Shown here: piece after piece, positions 1 through 10,517 of the stretch | Layout: every line of letters begins with the position of its first letter | How positions within the stretch are numbered: the first letter of the stretch is position 1 | NCBI GenBank assembly: GCA_001936135.1 | Contig: CP012809.1 | Location: forward strand, 310,001 to 374,000 | DNA from: Saccharomycopsis fibuligera x Saccharomycopsis cf. fibuligera | Lineage: Eukaryota; Ascomycota; Saccharomycetes; Ascoideales; Saccharomycopsidaceae | Reading direction: 5' to 3' | Length of the DNA stretch: 64,000 nucleotides | Translations under genes and position numbers: made by a program | Notes under the pieces: model-generated | What the model was told of the DNA's origin: nothing | Database searches by the model: none | What the model saw: the letters and a program-made list of their open reading frames with translations, nothing else

Positions 1-2
1 TC

Positions 3-176
3 GTTTATATTGGCCACCAAGTTATTACTAGACACAAGCCATTGCTTAGCATTGAAGAAGTGGATGTCACTACTGGCGTTAGAACTGTTGAGGAAGAAGA
101 AGAAGATTTGTTGGAAGAAGAAAAAGAAAGAGAAGAAGGCAGCAAGATTTCTAGAATTTTCAACAACTTTTTCTAA
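3..176 (+). CDS. C-terminal end of a probable amino-acid permease (partial)
   Basis: Frame 3 is open from the left edge to a TAA at 174-176 and encodes the last 57 residues of a protein that starts outside the window. The tail contains LLSIEEVDVTTGVRTVEEEE followed by a Glu-rich cytosolic end. Fungal amino-acid permeases of the YAT family (Gap1, Can1, Dip5 type) end with a similar cytosolic segment after the last membrane helix, with an EE/D-VD-x-TG-R pattern. No membrane segment lies inside the window, so the family call rests on this short motif only. If right, it would import amino acids at the plasma membrane and could be a target of the SPS pathway to which SSY5 (about 6 kb downstream) belongs. 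It could be another membrane protein with an acidic tail. Confidence 0.42.
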   Translation, partial: VYIGHQVITRHKPLLSIEEVDVTTGVRTVEEEEEDLLEEEKEREEGSKISRIFNNFF

Positions 177-1016
177 TCTTGTTCTTTTTTTTTTTTTTTT
201 TTTCTTTTTTAATTGCTAGTTTCGTGTTTTTTAATTCTGTTTTTTTTTTTCATCTAATGTTTTAATTTATTCGATTTACTTTTTTCTTTTCAAGCTTTGC
301 ATTTCATTTCCATTTAATTTTTTTTTCTTTTTTGCCTATGGCTTGCACTTTTCGTTTTATGTTCATGACCTTTATGTGCTTTAGCTTATGATCACATCAC
401 TATTGCATCAAATTACACAGCTTATTTTTACTTCTAAACTTGTTTATTTTTTAGTATAGGTTGCCTTGCAGCACTTAAAAAAAAAAAAAAGAAAAATTGA
501 AAGGCGCAAATTAATATTTTTGATTTCTTATTTTAGATATTGAATTACTCCTTCCTTTCCCGGTGGTTCACTATACTAACTCTATTTGTTGGTGGTTATC
601 TTTTTTTTTTCAACTTAGTTTATTAAATAATATACAGAATTTAAAAAAAAGAAAAGCGTGCATAGTATGCTATGCTGATCAGTAAATAGTTAAAAAGCTA
701 CTTTTTATGTCAAAGACCACCACCAACGCCTACAGGAAGTTGGAGAGCAGAAAATAAAGTTAAAAAATAACGTTTTTAAACACTGACCTCCAATTCTTTT
801 GATTTAAAGGTAAGGCTTTCTAATTTCACATAAGGGACATTAACACATTCCTTTAATGGCTTCTACAAGTCTATTAAAAAACTATTTACATGTACATTTT
901 AACAATGCTATTCTAATCACACAAAAGTATTGAAACACAAGTCACTATAAGTAAAAATAGAGTATAAGAGCGTGTTTCAATTTCAAAAGATGGCTAATCA
1001 TAAAACTTTCCCAAGT
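177..1016. other. Intergenic, T/A-tract rich
   Basis: The stretch between two convergent genes has many runs of 8-19 T or A. A lone TACTAAC lies near 574 on the plus strand, but I found no donor or acceptor that would make an intron of it. No gene seen. Confidence 0.5.
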
Positions 1017-1821
1017 TTAACCGTAAAATTCGTAGTATTTCTTACCGTAGTAAGCACTAGAAGCAAGACCAAGAACCGTTAACACAACAGGAACTGGTTT
1101 TGTGAATTTGGATGGGATACCTCTAGAAATACCACCGGCCAACATAAGAGCAGAACCACCGAGAGCTAATTCGAGACCCCAGTCAGCGTTTTTGTGAAGC
1201 AAGTAACCAGCAGTACCGTAAATAGCAGAAATAGTCAAACCGGCAACAAGGGAAGGCACAGAACCTTTGCGGCTGTTAAAATATATTCGTTAATAAAGTT
1301 GTACAACGAAATGAGAATGAAAAAAAAGCTTGGGAGACAAAATCATTGAGGTTTTAATTTCGTGCTTAAGGTTACGCTGCCAGGCCTTAGAAAGAGAAGT
1401 TGGTACAAAGCTTGTAGTTTATCCAGAGCCCTCTGGCCCGCTAAAAAAAATAAGAAGATTGGACATAACAGCAATATTGGATAATTAAAAGATCTGTTTT
1501 CTGCATTCCACCAGTACCTTAAAATATGCGCTTCATTGTGTTCAGTTGTTGTTGACCATGATAATAAGCAATCTCAGCAACATACGCCAGGAAAATTCAA
1601 GCAGAATAGGAAACAAGCGCAATTATAACAGAAGCCAATATTAAAAGGGCGTGAATAGTCTCTTAATAATACCCAACCAATCTAACCAATAAGCCTTAGA
1701 AGCAATAGCAAAAAGCAAGTCAAAGCAGTCACAATGTTGTTAGTGACATAAATACATACACAAATCCCATGGTTCCGCCAACCAAAGAAAGAGCGCTTAA
1801 AGTGTATGATGGGTGTTCCAT
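1017..1821 (-). CDS. TMH11: TMEM14-family mitochondrial membrane protein, two exons
   Basis: Small membrane protein of the TMEM14 (UPF0136) family, like yeast Tmh11/YJR085C, placed in mitochondria in yeast; its molecular role is poorly known. Exon 1 is 1760-1821 (starts MEHPSYTLSALSLVGG) and exon 2 is 1017-1272. The intron 1273-1759 (487 nt) has donor GTATGT, branch TATTAAC at 1289-1295 and acceptor CAG. The junction restores GFVRKGSVPSLVAGL, matching the family. The spliced product is 105 residues, the same length as Tmh11, with Gly-rich membrane helices (GTAGYLLHKN, LELALGGSALMLAGG) and a short basic end. Exon 2 alone is open from position 1259 but lacks an ATG and the first 25 residues, so the spliced model is preferred. 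Confidence 0.9.
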
Positions 1822-2692
1822 TTCGAATATAAGTAAATCTAGTGAATTGATAGACTAAAATGAAGTTAATGCGTTAGACTTTCCAGTGAAGTTTGGCAAT
1901 CTGTTGTACCTTTGACGACATCGCAAAGGAATTTTGAATTTTATTTCATTCTCATCTTCTAAATCTGACAAATCATACCATCAGATGCAGCATTTACACC
2001 CAGACATCCAACTACATCCATACACCACACCTATATATGCATATAGAGAAGCTGTAGTTATAAATATTAACTTAAACAGTCTGTAATATATAGTGCTTTT
2101 ATATTGGCAAAAACTAGTATTTCTGAGCAGCAAAACCTTTTAAAGTACAGAAGTTAATTTTCAAAATATTTCGAAGATTTCAACGACGACCAACTTAAAT
2201 AATCTACAAGTTGAAAAGTGGTATGCAAACACTTTATTTGGAATAACTACTTCTATATATGCTGGCGTAACAATATGACAAAACACTGCTAATTATTAGG
2301 GTATGGAATTATATGCCTGATCTGAAAATTATCACATTTTTTTTATATCAGATCACAATTTCCTATTGAGTGCTTGATGCTCAATCCAGTTATTTGACTA
2401 TTTCAAAACAAAACCTGAAATTCATGCTAGTTTCTTATATCTTTTACTCTAATCTTTGTTTTTCCAACACCTACTTGACTAATGTTTGGATATAAATTCC
2501 CAATGCGCTGTCCCCGCGATCTTCGAATGAATAACTACTATGCCGATCTAAACTGTCTTGACCATTCACACAGGAATGTTCCATAACACAAATTCTCAAA
2601 CCTTTCAAAACCACTGTCTGCTTATTTGCTTTTTTTTTTTTTTTTACCTTCAAGCAGGCTCACTTTGCTAGTTGTACTCTTTTTCTCTTATT
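1822..2692. other. Intergenic region between TMH11 and the PEX11-like gene
   Basis: Both flanking genes read on the minus strand. The stretch holds the TMH11 promoter and the 3' flank of the PEX11-like gene. A 60-codon open frame (2471-2653) has no recognisable features and a poly-Lys start encoded by a T run; not called. Confidence 0.4.
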
Positions 2693-3796
2693 TCATTTCA
2701 ACTCATTGGCTACCACACTAGCAAGTTCTTTCCAATTTTCCAAAAATGTCCAAATATAATTATTTAAATTCAACATTGAGAGCTGGTAATCATTCAAGAA
2801 TTGCCAGTCAAACCCCCAATGATAAGCGAGCACTAAATTAAGGAGATTATTCTTGTTATCAAAACCAAATTTCACTATTGGATTGTTTTTCAATACTTCC
2901 GCTAAACTAATGGCTGACCTTATATGCGATGTTGATTGTGCGGAATTAGAAGAGGCTATTGGATCGTACTGCTCAACAGCATACTTTGCAATATCTAGCA
3001 CCACGTACAAAAACCAAAATTTGGAGGAAACGTACCAATTTGTCAATGAATGCTTGGTAAGATATTTGCTAAACTTGTGATCTCCCACAAAAGCCAAATC
3101 CTCAAACAACTGCAACCCAAAACAGTTGACTACTTGCAATTTATCGATGACTTGCAAAAGCGCACCTTGCACAAGCTTTGATTTCTCCGCCCCATTAGAC
3201 TGGCCTTGTTTGTTGATGCTATTGAGTTTGTTATGGAAAGCAGCAATGTTTTGAGGCAATGCAGCAATTATGTCAATGAGTTGCGGCATATATGAGATGC
3301 TAGACAAAATGTGATTGAAGATTCGCACATCAGTAATGTACGAATACTCTGACCTGAAGATTTTAGCGTAGTGGTAGAGTCCATCGGCAAGTTTCTTGTT
3401 GTCTTCGTACTGTCTGCTGGACTCTACCTGTTGAGCTGTGTTGACAATATACTTGTTTTTATAATTAGTAGCAATTGTGGTAGTAATATTCAGTCCTGGC
3501 CTGTCTGCTGAGGATAGTGATGATAATGATGATGATGACAGTTTGGTAAAGCCTAATACAAGGGAAAGGTTGTAGCGGATAATATTCAAAAGTCTTTGCC
3601 ATTTGGCGAGTTTATTAGACTCAATAAGCAGTCCAAAAGACTTTAGGATTGCAGAAATAAGCAAGCACACATTGCTAAACACCGCAATGGTATTATCCCT
3701 TTTGGATCCAGAGATATTGGCATAAAGAGCATTGTAGAAATCTTTGGAAGCTAGAAGCCGGGGAAATTTGAGCAAAAGGAGACGGTTTTTAGACAT
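2693..3796 (-). CDS. PEX11-family peroxisomal membrane protein (Pex25/Pex11C-like)
   Basis: Intact 367-residue frame. PEX11-family proteins bend and elongate the peroxisome membrane and control peroxisome number. Visible features: an N-terminal region ending in AKWQRLLNIIRYNLSLVLGF, a Ser/Asp-rich linker near residues 86-100, and a C-terminal half containing LQLFEDLAFVGDHKFSKYL then WYVSSKFWFLYVVLDIAKYA. This matches the family pattern of an amphipathic helix followed by a hydrophobic segment. The length fits the longer Pex25-type members (about 390 residues in S. cerevisiae) better than Pex11 itself (about 236). The assignment is by pattern; which paralogue it is cannot be decided here. Confidence 0.58.
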   Translation of the reverse strand: MSKNRLLLLKFPRLLASKDFYNALYANISGSKRDNTIAVFSNVCLLISAILKSFGLLIESNKLAKWQRLLNIIRYNLSLVLGFTKLSSSSLSSLSSADRPGLNITTTIATNYKNKYIVNTAQQVESSRQYEDNKKLADGLYHYAKIFRSEYSYITDVRIFNHILSSISYMPQLIDIIAALPQNIAAFHNKLNSINKQGQSNGAEKSKLVQGALLQVIDKLQVVNCFGLQLFEDLAFVGDHKFSKYLTKHSLTNWYVSSKFWFLYVVLDIAKYAVEQYDPIASSNSAQSTSHIRSAISLAEVLKNNPIVKFGFDNKNNLLNLVLAYHWGFDWQFLNDYQLSMLNLNNYIWTFLENWKELASVVANELK

Positions 3797-4794
3797 GATG
3801 CCATAGAAATTTGTTTAGTTTATTGAGCAGGCTTTACAAATAAAGAACTGACATCTGAACTTGGTAAAAGAGTGACTTATAAATGATGTTTGGTGATAGA
3901 CACGAATTGAGCCATATTATCTTTTTTTTTTTTTTTTTTGAGATGCTTTATGAGTCGCGCTATCACACTCACTTCTGTCCTACGCTGCACCACAGTTCAC
4001 GCTATCGGCTCAAAGGGCCCCAAACTCTATCAAACAGTTTTATCGCTTTAGGGCTGCATCCTTTTCGAGAAATATGACTCAGCATGTGACTTTTAAGGGT
4101 GTATGTCGTGCAATTAGTAATTTTGCGGTTTTATGAGGGTGAGAACACATCTCTGCATATAAATGCGTGATGACGTTTAGTGCAGCTGAGCATACAGATG
4201 CTGTCATGACTTATGCCTGGATACACCTCATTGTGCATCGGAACACTATATACCAATGCAGAGAGCGGCTGATTTACGATCTTTGCTGCTTCCACTCTTG
4301 AAATTTCTGCAGTTTTTACTCTTCAGTTTTTCGCTTATATATGCGCAGACAGCATCAACCGATGGTGGGCAACTTGTCAGTTGCGAATTTCACCGCCATT
4401 GGGCTATGATTGCTTGGAAAGCCTTGGTTGCTGGTGGCTTTAGCAGGTTATATATACATTTTGTATGCCATTGACCTGGGGTAATGTAATTCTACTGAAA
4501 ACCTTCTTCCACTTTTTAGATCTCTCAAGTGCACCATATATAGCCGTGTCTATTCGTTCTGTTCACACATTAGCGCCGCGTTTTTGTATTAATTTACCAA
4601 AGAGAGAAAAAATAAAAAACAGAAAATAAAAAATAAACAATAAAAAAAAAATTAAAAATAAAGTCGCCAGAAAAGAAATTGAGGTCAGATCAGGAAGTTA
4701 TTTAGGTCAATTGATTAAGCCACTGTCAATTTTTGTCAATAATCTTGTTTTTTAGTGTACTGCCAACTCAATAAACAGAAGAAGAATAACAAAA
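3797..4794. other. Divergent intergenic region
   Basis: Shared upstream region of the PEX11-like gene (minus) and the SFK1-like gene (plus). It has a long T run near 3922 and several TATA-like stretches (4207-4250, 4448-4455, 4536-4542). The small frame at 4256-4474 shows no family features and is not called. Confidence 0.45.
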
Positions 4795-5619
4795 ATGTTC
4801 AGGATACCTTACTGGTTGCTTCCGGTGCTTGGCTGTGTAGTGTGGACCGGGATGCTCATCGCCATGCTCGTGTGCTGGGGTGTCCAAGGCCATCCAATCT
4901 ACTACTTTATGGACCCCACTGATACAATTGTTTACATTTCCGATATGGGCGCTACCAATCTTAAACCATTATTCATTACTTGCGGGGCCGTCCAAGGTGT
5001 TATCATGGTACTTACTTTAATTCTTGAATACTGGCTAAGGCGCACTGGAAGACTCATTCACCACATGACAATATTGCAAAAAATATCAGGAATTCTTGCG
5101 ATAGTGTTTCTTATAGTTGGGGAAATCTCGGTAATTTGTTGCGCAAGTTTGGATCTTGCTCATCATAGACATGCTCATCACGTCACTACTTTCTTATTTG
5201 TTGCCGGGGTATTTGTGTGCTGTTTGTTTCTTCTTGCTGAATATTTCTCTCTCGCTAGAGTTTACGGAAAACGTATTTTATTTCGCTTGGACGAATCAGT
5301 GCCTCCAAAACGCAAAAATTATTTGTACTGGTCTTCTTGGATCAGATGCATATGGACCATCACAGCTACAATTTGTGCTATCTTATATGGTGCATTACTG
5401 CATTATGATTACACTAATGCCAGTGCAGTATTTGAATGGGTAGTGGGGTTCTTATACAGCATTTTGTTTTTGATCATTGCTTATGACTTCGTTCCAGCTA
5501 GTCATCGTCATGGTGGATTTTATGGTCGCTGTCACAAAAACGACCACTTTGACTCATACGCTATCCGTCACCAGCGAGACTTGGACGCTGTTAGTGAAAG
5601 TAAGTCACTACCATCATAG
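4795..5619 (+). CDS. SFK1/DRAM/FRAG1-family integral membrane protein
   Basis: A 274-residue protein with about six hydrophobic segments: residues 5-29, 58-79, 95-115, 125-147, 180-203 and 210-232. The starting segment MFRIPYWLLPVLGCVVWTGM, the PTDTIVYISDMGA element after the first helix and the RRTGRL loop are typical of the Frag1/DRAM/Sfk1 family. In yeast, Sfk1 sits in the plasma membrane, works with the PI 4-kinase Stt4 and influences lipid asymmetry. S. cerevisiae Sfk1 is longer (about 350 residues), so this may be Sfk1 or the related YKR051W type. The ATG at 4795 is preceded by an A-rich leader, usual for yeast starts. Confidence 0.68.
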   Translation: MFRIPYWLLPVLGCVVWTGMLIAMLVCWGVQGHPIYYFMDPTDTIVYISDMGATNLKPLFITCGAVQGVIMVLTLILEYWLRRTGRLIHHMTILQKISGILAIVFLIVGEISVICCASLDLAHHRHAHHVTTFLFVAGVFVCCLFLLAEYFSLARVYGKRILFRLDESVPPKRKNYLYWSSWIRCIWTITATICAILYGALLHYDYTNASAVFEWVVGFLYSILFLIIAYDFVPASHRHGGFYGRCHKNDHFDSYAIRHQRDLDAVSESKSLPS

Positions 5620-6342
5620 ACCTAATATTTTGACTAGAATGTTGAGTTACGTCTTTTGATTATACATCTATTTTTATAAATTGTTTTTATGATGCTTTTT
5701 TGGTTAAGTTGTTCTTGGTATTTAATTGCTTCTACCACTCTGTATAATAGTCTAATATAATTCCGTCTTTTTACTATATCAAATAGTAGATTATTACAGT
5801 TACTTTCATTGCTATCATGTTGTAAAATGTTTTACGTACCGCCAAAATGGATCCTTTGGTAACTTCTGCACTGAGATCTGACCAGCCCAATTGGTAACAT
5901 AACGACCTTTACTGTTATTTATCCACCCTTTACTACCCCCTATTGTTTCCGTGAAAAGACAGATAAATTAGCCATCCTCAAAGGCAACAGAAACTGTTTT
6001 GGCGTGGTTTCAGATATAATGGCCGTGTTCTCTGCGGTGCCGTGCTTGGTTACGCGGCCCTGGTGAGGCTGTTAGCAGCGGCAGTTTCACTGCACTTTCG
6101 TCAGATTCGTGGAATACGGGAGATGCTAAGGTGGATAACAGAATGCAATATATTCATTCGTCCTGATACCCATTTTGGTCAACAACTAACTGCTAGTTTA
6201 GTGGAATATTACTGGTGCTATAACTTGTGGATATTGGGGGGTACTATCAGTAATATTGGAAAGCTAATTTTTGCTACAAAAATTTTAAAAAAGAACCACA
6301 CCACTTAGATAAACTAACTCATACATAAATACAATATTCAAC
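5620..6342. other. Intergenic, SSY5 upstream region
   Basis: About 720 bases. An 88-codon open frame at 6042-6308 runs up to the SSY5 leader but shows no recognisable domain; it is probably chance or an upstream frame. Nothing else seen. Confidence 0.4.
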
Positions 6343-8691
6343 ATGTCGCCTTACAGCAGCGACGAGGATAATGACAACTATTCCAACAGAACCAGCATCT
6401 TTAGTGCCAAACCTTCAACCGTTTCTACTCGTCCATCTACTGTTCCTTCCAGAAACTCTTCAAGTTACGCTTCTTCATCCAACCCTGCTTCCAAAATAGG
6501 TAGATCATTACGTACAACTCACACCGAAAATCTTCAACAAGATACATACAATCTTAAGATCTTATCAGAATCCTTAACGCAGCACCTCGACCAATTCGAT
6601 TCCAAAACACCAATATTGATAACCGAAGCTCTCAATAAATTTGAAACGCCTTTACAACCATCAAATTTCAATTCTAGTGAAAATAAAACATACATTAACA
6701 ACATTGTACGAGTAATTTTGACCTTAGCTGATAACATTTTAGCCAATAATGAGACATATCGCACTTCTCGATTCATGGTGCTCAAAAGTTTCCACTTATT
6801 TGCTTTAAGGTGTAATTTCCTAGGTCCGGATGATATTAGCACCAGAAGTGGTATGGGAAGTCATAATATTGTTTCTGATAACAATATGATTGTTCCCGAG
6901 CCACTGAATTTTTGCTTAGTGGATGAAGGCGATACCAAGATCTCACAAATTTTGGATACCATAGCTTGCTCTGATTCGTCAGTAATTACTGATCAAGAAG
7001 GATCTTTTTTAGCTCCAGTGGCTAGAGGTATTTCTGAATCGTTATCCATTCCTACTATTGTTTGTGGGTTCCCTAAACCTAAACCAGAGCATTATGAGCA
7101 GGTAAAACAGCTTTGTTCAATGTTTAATGATATACATTTTGTGGTGCAGAAAAACTATATCAAGACGTGTGCTTCTGCTGCTGGTCCGGCTGCTGCTACC
7201 CCTCCAGCTGGCCCAACTCCTGCTAAAAGCACCGGTAGTAAAGCAACTTCGCCATTTATAGCACCTAATACTCAATTCAACAACTTTGGCGGTATAATTC
7301 CACCATTTCGTATTCCACAGGATTCTAACAATATCCCGATTTCCTTGTCAATTGCTGCAAATTCTGACAGCAAACTTTCCGGCACTTTAGGAGGTTATCT
7401 TTACCCTAAAATTGATGTTAAGAAAAATAGTTTTCTTGCTGAAGATGCAAAAGCCACTTATGCAATGACCTGTGCCCATGTTTGTATTGATGACTCTACA
7501 TCACACCCATATGTTTCTGTACCTTCACCAGTACTTATTAAACTTTATAAAGAAGCTTTGAGCAAGGAGAGAAACAAATATCCCGATTATTCACAAGAAT
7601 ATAAAGGGTACCATTCAGCATTGCGATACTTGGAGCAAAAATTTCCACCTACAGATGGCACAAAAAATATTGTTGGTAATGGAAGTAGCAGTGCTTTTGG
7701 TAGGGTGATTTTTGGTGAAAGAAGTATAGTTAATGGTAGATTATCAGATATTGCCATTATCAAATGTAACCCAAACATCACCTGCATGAATCATTTAGGT
7801 ACAGATTTTCCCTTTTCACAATATGACCCAGCTCTCATGTTTGGCAACTTACAGATCAAGAAAGTGATTTCCAAAATTAAACCAGGCAGTCAGGTTTTCA
7901 AATTTGGTAGCACTACGAAATTTACTAGTGGGAAACTAAACAAGCCAAAGTTGGTGTATTGGGCAGATAATCGAATTCAAAGTAGTGAATTTGTAATAGC
8001 TAGTGATAAGCCTGGTTTTGCTGCTGGCGGGGATTCGGGAGCTTGGATTTTGCAAAAATTGGAAGATTTTGAAATGACTGGAAATAGTGCACCACCGGAT
8101 CCTAACGCTACGTCGTCGACTTCAGATAGTAACAATAACAACTCCACTGGTACCTCTGCTAACAGCAACAGCAAGAACAGTTTAGGAACTATTTACGAAT
8201 CCAATCAATCAACCAAGAACAATTCTCAGGGCACCGCTAGCTCGACTGCTAATATCAGCGCCAGTGACAATAATAGTAAAGTGCAGTCTGGTTTAGGAGT
8301 CGTTGGTATGCTTCATGCCTACGATGGTGAATTCAAACAATTCGGACTATATTCTCCAATTGTGCTAATTTTGAATCGTTTACACGAGTTGACTAAAGTT
8401 CCGTGGGGTATTGTGGGGGTGCTTGATGAAGACAATGTAAAATATAACTCTACTCCAGGTGAAAATGCAGACGATGACGATGAGGCAAGCGAGAGCAGCG
8501 AGGAATATAATACTGGTGAGTATGATGAGGATGAGTATGAAGATGATTATGAGGAGGATGAAGAGGAGGAGGCGGTGGCAGTTACGAAGGGCGATGGGAA
8601 GAATGAGGCAGAAAAGGAAGGAAAGCGAAAAATTAGTGGGGATGAAGGGAGACCTTATTCTAGTCGAGCAGCTATTGCAGCAACGTTTTAG
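6343..8691 (+). CDS. SSY5: SPS-sensor signalling endoprotease Ssy5
   Basis: Chymotrypsin-like serine protease of the SPS amino-acid sensing system. On external amino acids, Ssy5 cuts the N-terminal anchors of transcription factors Stp1 and Stp2, which then induce permease genes. The 782-residue protein has a Ser-rich start, a long prodomain (to about 335) and a protease domain. The triad is visible: His379 in TCAHVC, Asp469 in LSDIAIIK and Ser565 in GGDSGAWI, with spacing close to the S. cerevisiae enzyme. Family knowledge: the prodomain is self-cleaved and stays bound as inhibitor until degraded. Two oddities: a Ser/Asn-rich insert of about 70 residues (580-650) between the nucleophile segment and the final strands (GVVGMLHAYDGEF), and a strongly acidic tail (about 705-755) ending in a charged stretch. 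Confidence 0.93.
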   Translation: MSPYSSDEDNDNYSNRTSIFSAKPSTVSTRPSTVPSRNSSSYASSSNPASKIGRSLRTTHTENLQQDTYNLKILSESLTQHLDQFDSKTPILITEALNKFETPLQPSNFNSSENKTYINNIVRVILTLADNILANNETYRTSRFMVLKSFHLFALRCNFLGPDDISTRSGMGSHNIVSDNNMIVPEPLNFCLVDEGDTKISQILDTIACSDSSVITDQEGSFLAPVARGISESLSIPTIVCGFPKPKPEHYEQVKQLCSMFNDIHFVVQKNYIKTCASAAGPAAATPPAGPTPAKSTGSKATSPFIAPNTQFNNFGGIIPPFRIPQDSNNIPISLSIAANSDSKLSGTLGGYLYPKIDVKKNSFLAEDAKATYAMTCAHVCIDDSTSHPYVSVPSPVLIKLYKEALSKERNKYPDYSQEYKGYHSALRYLEQKFPPTDGTKNIVGNGSSSAFGRVIFGERSIVNGRLSDIAIIKCNPNITCMNHLGTDFPFSQYDPALMFGNLQIKKVISKIKPGSQVFKFGSTTKFTSGKLNKPKLVYWADNRIQSSEFVIASDKPGFAAGGDSGAWILQKLEDFEMTGNSAPPDPNATSSTSDSNNNNSTGTSANSNSKNSLGTIYESNQSTKNNSQGTASSTANISASDNNSKVQSGLGVVGMLHAYDGEFKQFGLYSPIVLILNRLHELTKVPWGIVGVLDEDNVKYNSTPGENADDDDEASESSEEYNTGEYDEDEYEDDYEEDEEEEAVAVTKGDGKNEAEKEGKRKISGDEGRPYSSRAAIAATF

Positions 8692-9611
8692 GAGATATAC
8701 ACTGGTTAAATTTTAAAATATTTTTGTTATTCGCTTCTTTGGTTGGTTTAGTATGAACTTTTTAGCATCTAGCTATATTTTTGGACAATTATTGATTCTT
8801 AGAGCTTTTTTTACACGCAATCATTCCTTATTTTTTTTTTTTTTTTTACGCTTGGTTGTTTTTGTCTTCAGTTTTCGTTTGTTTTTCTGTTCTTTTTTCT
8901 TGTTCTGAGGATCATTGAGCGAGACCTTTTGTGCATAGTACAGCTTTATTCTTTCCTCCTAGACTGCATGTATTTTTATGTTGTTGTTTCTTTTTTTTTG
9001 TTTTTTTGTTTTTTTTGTTTTTTTTCCGCTATATCATTCTTAAACTCGGTTATCTTATAGTGGCCACTTTTACAAATTTAGCTTTCTTTTTTTTGTTTGT
9101 TTGTTGTTGTATTTTTCTGACCTATTTTTTATTCTTTTGGTGTTTGGTATTTATGTTGTTTCGCAATCTGTATATTTTTATTTTTAATTTTTTTTTTTTA
9201 TGATTTATACATTAATGAAAAATCAAACAAATGAATATGTAAATCACTTTTAACTGTATTCTAATTAAAAAAAAAAAATTGTGCTTTTTTACCTATTTTC
9301 AGAGTGTATCATTTTTACAAATCTATGAAAAATATTTCGGCAAGACACTCACTCGACTCGCGGTTTACACACAAACTTGTTCTCTGCAGCTGACACAAAG
9401 GTGATTTGAGTCCGAGCGCTGAAAATTTTCCGTATTGGGCCATGTTTATTATTTTCGGGGTACTGCACCCCATATATCGACATAATGGCATAGTAGTAAG
9501 ATTACACAAAATGAACATTAAACTACAAGAGTTAGTGAATAAAACAAAAGTGTTTTCAATGGTATCTGGCTTTTATAATTAATACCGAGATAAAATAAGT
9601 AAATTTCCGAT
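8692..9611. other. Convergent intergenic, extremely T-rich
   Basis: Lies between the 3' ends of SSY5 (plus) and the acidic hypothetical gene (minus). Roughly 8830-9200 is dominated by T runs, likely giving termination signals on the plus strand. Open frames here are low-complexity Phe runs and are not called. Confidence 0.5.
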
Positions 9612-10517
9612 TCATTCTTCGTCACTGCAGGTTCCCATCCAGAGATCTATTCCAATATCACCGCCGTTACCGTTATTATACTCTCTGTTAAACTTTTCGA
9701 TCTTCATCCGCATATCCTTGTCTAACAAACTATTATAAAGCTGAACGTAGTCACTCACATGGTAGATCGGATCTTTTTCCAACAATTGCTTTTCTTCGTT
9801 GTCATCATCATATCTCAAATTGAGATCCCAGTCGAAACTGTTGTTATCATTAATGTCAGATTCAATGCTTGAATCGTCTATGTCTTCATAATTTTCAGTA
9901 TCATCTTCGATACTGTCTCTATGATAATTATCAGTTCTGTTTTGAATTTTATCTACTAGCCTCAAGAAACTCTCCTCTAGCTTTTCTTCTTCAAGCTTAA
10001 TTGCGTCCAGTTCCACTGACTCGCTGCTTTCCAAATTATGAGTAGCAGAGGTATTAATACCAGCAGAAGTAGGCATAACAGCAGTACTAGTAGGCTGTTC
10101 AGCTCCTAATTTTTTCTCTGGAAACTTTGAGACAGAAAAAAACGAAGCACCAACTTGTTTTAATGTAAACCCTTCTTTACTTTCACCTTTATTTGTGCCA
10201 TTATCTTGATCCTCACCGTAGCTTTTTTTGTGATTTAGCTTTCCTGTATTAAGCTTGTCCAAATTATTGGTTTCTGTAAGCACAGATGTGTCAGTGCGTA
10301 GAGCAATTTTTTCATGAACTATGTTAGTTGTTAAAACCGCTTGTTCTTTTGACGGTAGTATTTCGGGTGTATTGGCAGGTACTTTTACATGATAGGCAGG
10401 AGCAGACGCTGCATTTTCCAAATCTTCATCCTGCGAACTTAAAGCTGGGCTCCTGATGTTTGGGCCTTGAGCAGAAAGTAACTTAGCAGTTTTTTTATCA
10501 TTCATAATACTTTTCAA
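9612..10517 (-). CDS. Hypothetical acidic, mostly disordered protein
   Basis: Intact 301-residue frame, no family recognised. It is hydrophilic and Ser/Thr/Asp/Glu-rich without membrane segments. A probable coiled-coil/helical patch lies at about 170-195 (ESVELDAIKLEEEKLEESFL), followed by a very acidic block (about 200-245). The C-terminal 50 residues look more ordered: YHVSDYVQLYNSLLDKDMRM and then IDLWMGTCSDEE. The frame starts MKSIMNDKK; a second Met at residue 5 could be the true start. Function unknown. The conserved-looking C-terminal segment would be the best query for orthologues. Confidence 0.6.
   Translation of the reverse strand: MKSIMNDKKTAKLLSAQGPNIRSPALSSQDEDLENAASAPAYHVKVPANTPEILPSKEQAVLTTNIVHEKIALRTDTSVLTETNNLDKLNTGKLNHKKSYGEDQDNGTNKGESKEGFTLKQVGASFFSVSKFPEKKLGAEQPTSTAVMPTSAGINTSATHNLESSESVELDAIKLEEEKLEESFLRLVDKIQNRTDNYHRDSIEDDTENYEDIDDSSIESDINDNNSFDWDLNLRYDDDNEEKQLLEKDPIYHVSDYVQLYNSLLDKDMRMKIEKFNREYNNGNGGDIGIDLWMGTCSDEE

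Noticed and set aside
6042-6308. 88-codon frame just upstream of SSY5
   Set aside because: No family features; most likely part of the SSY5 leader or chance.
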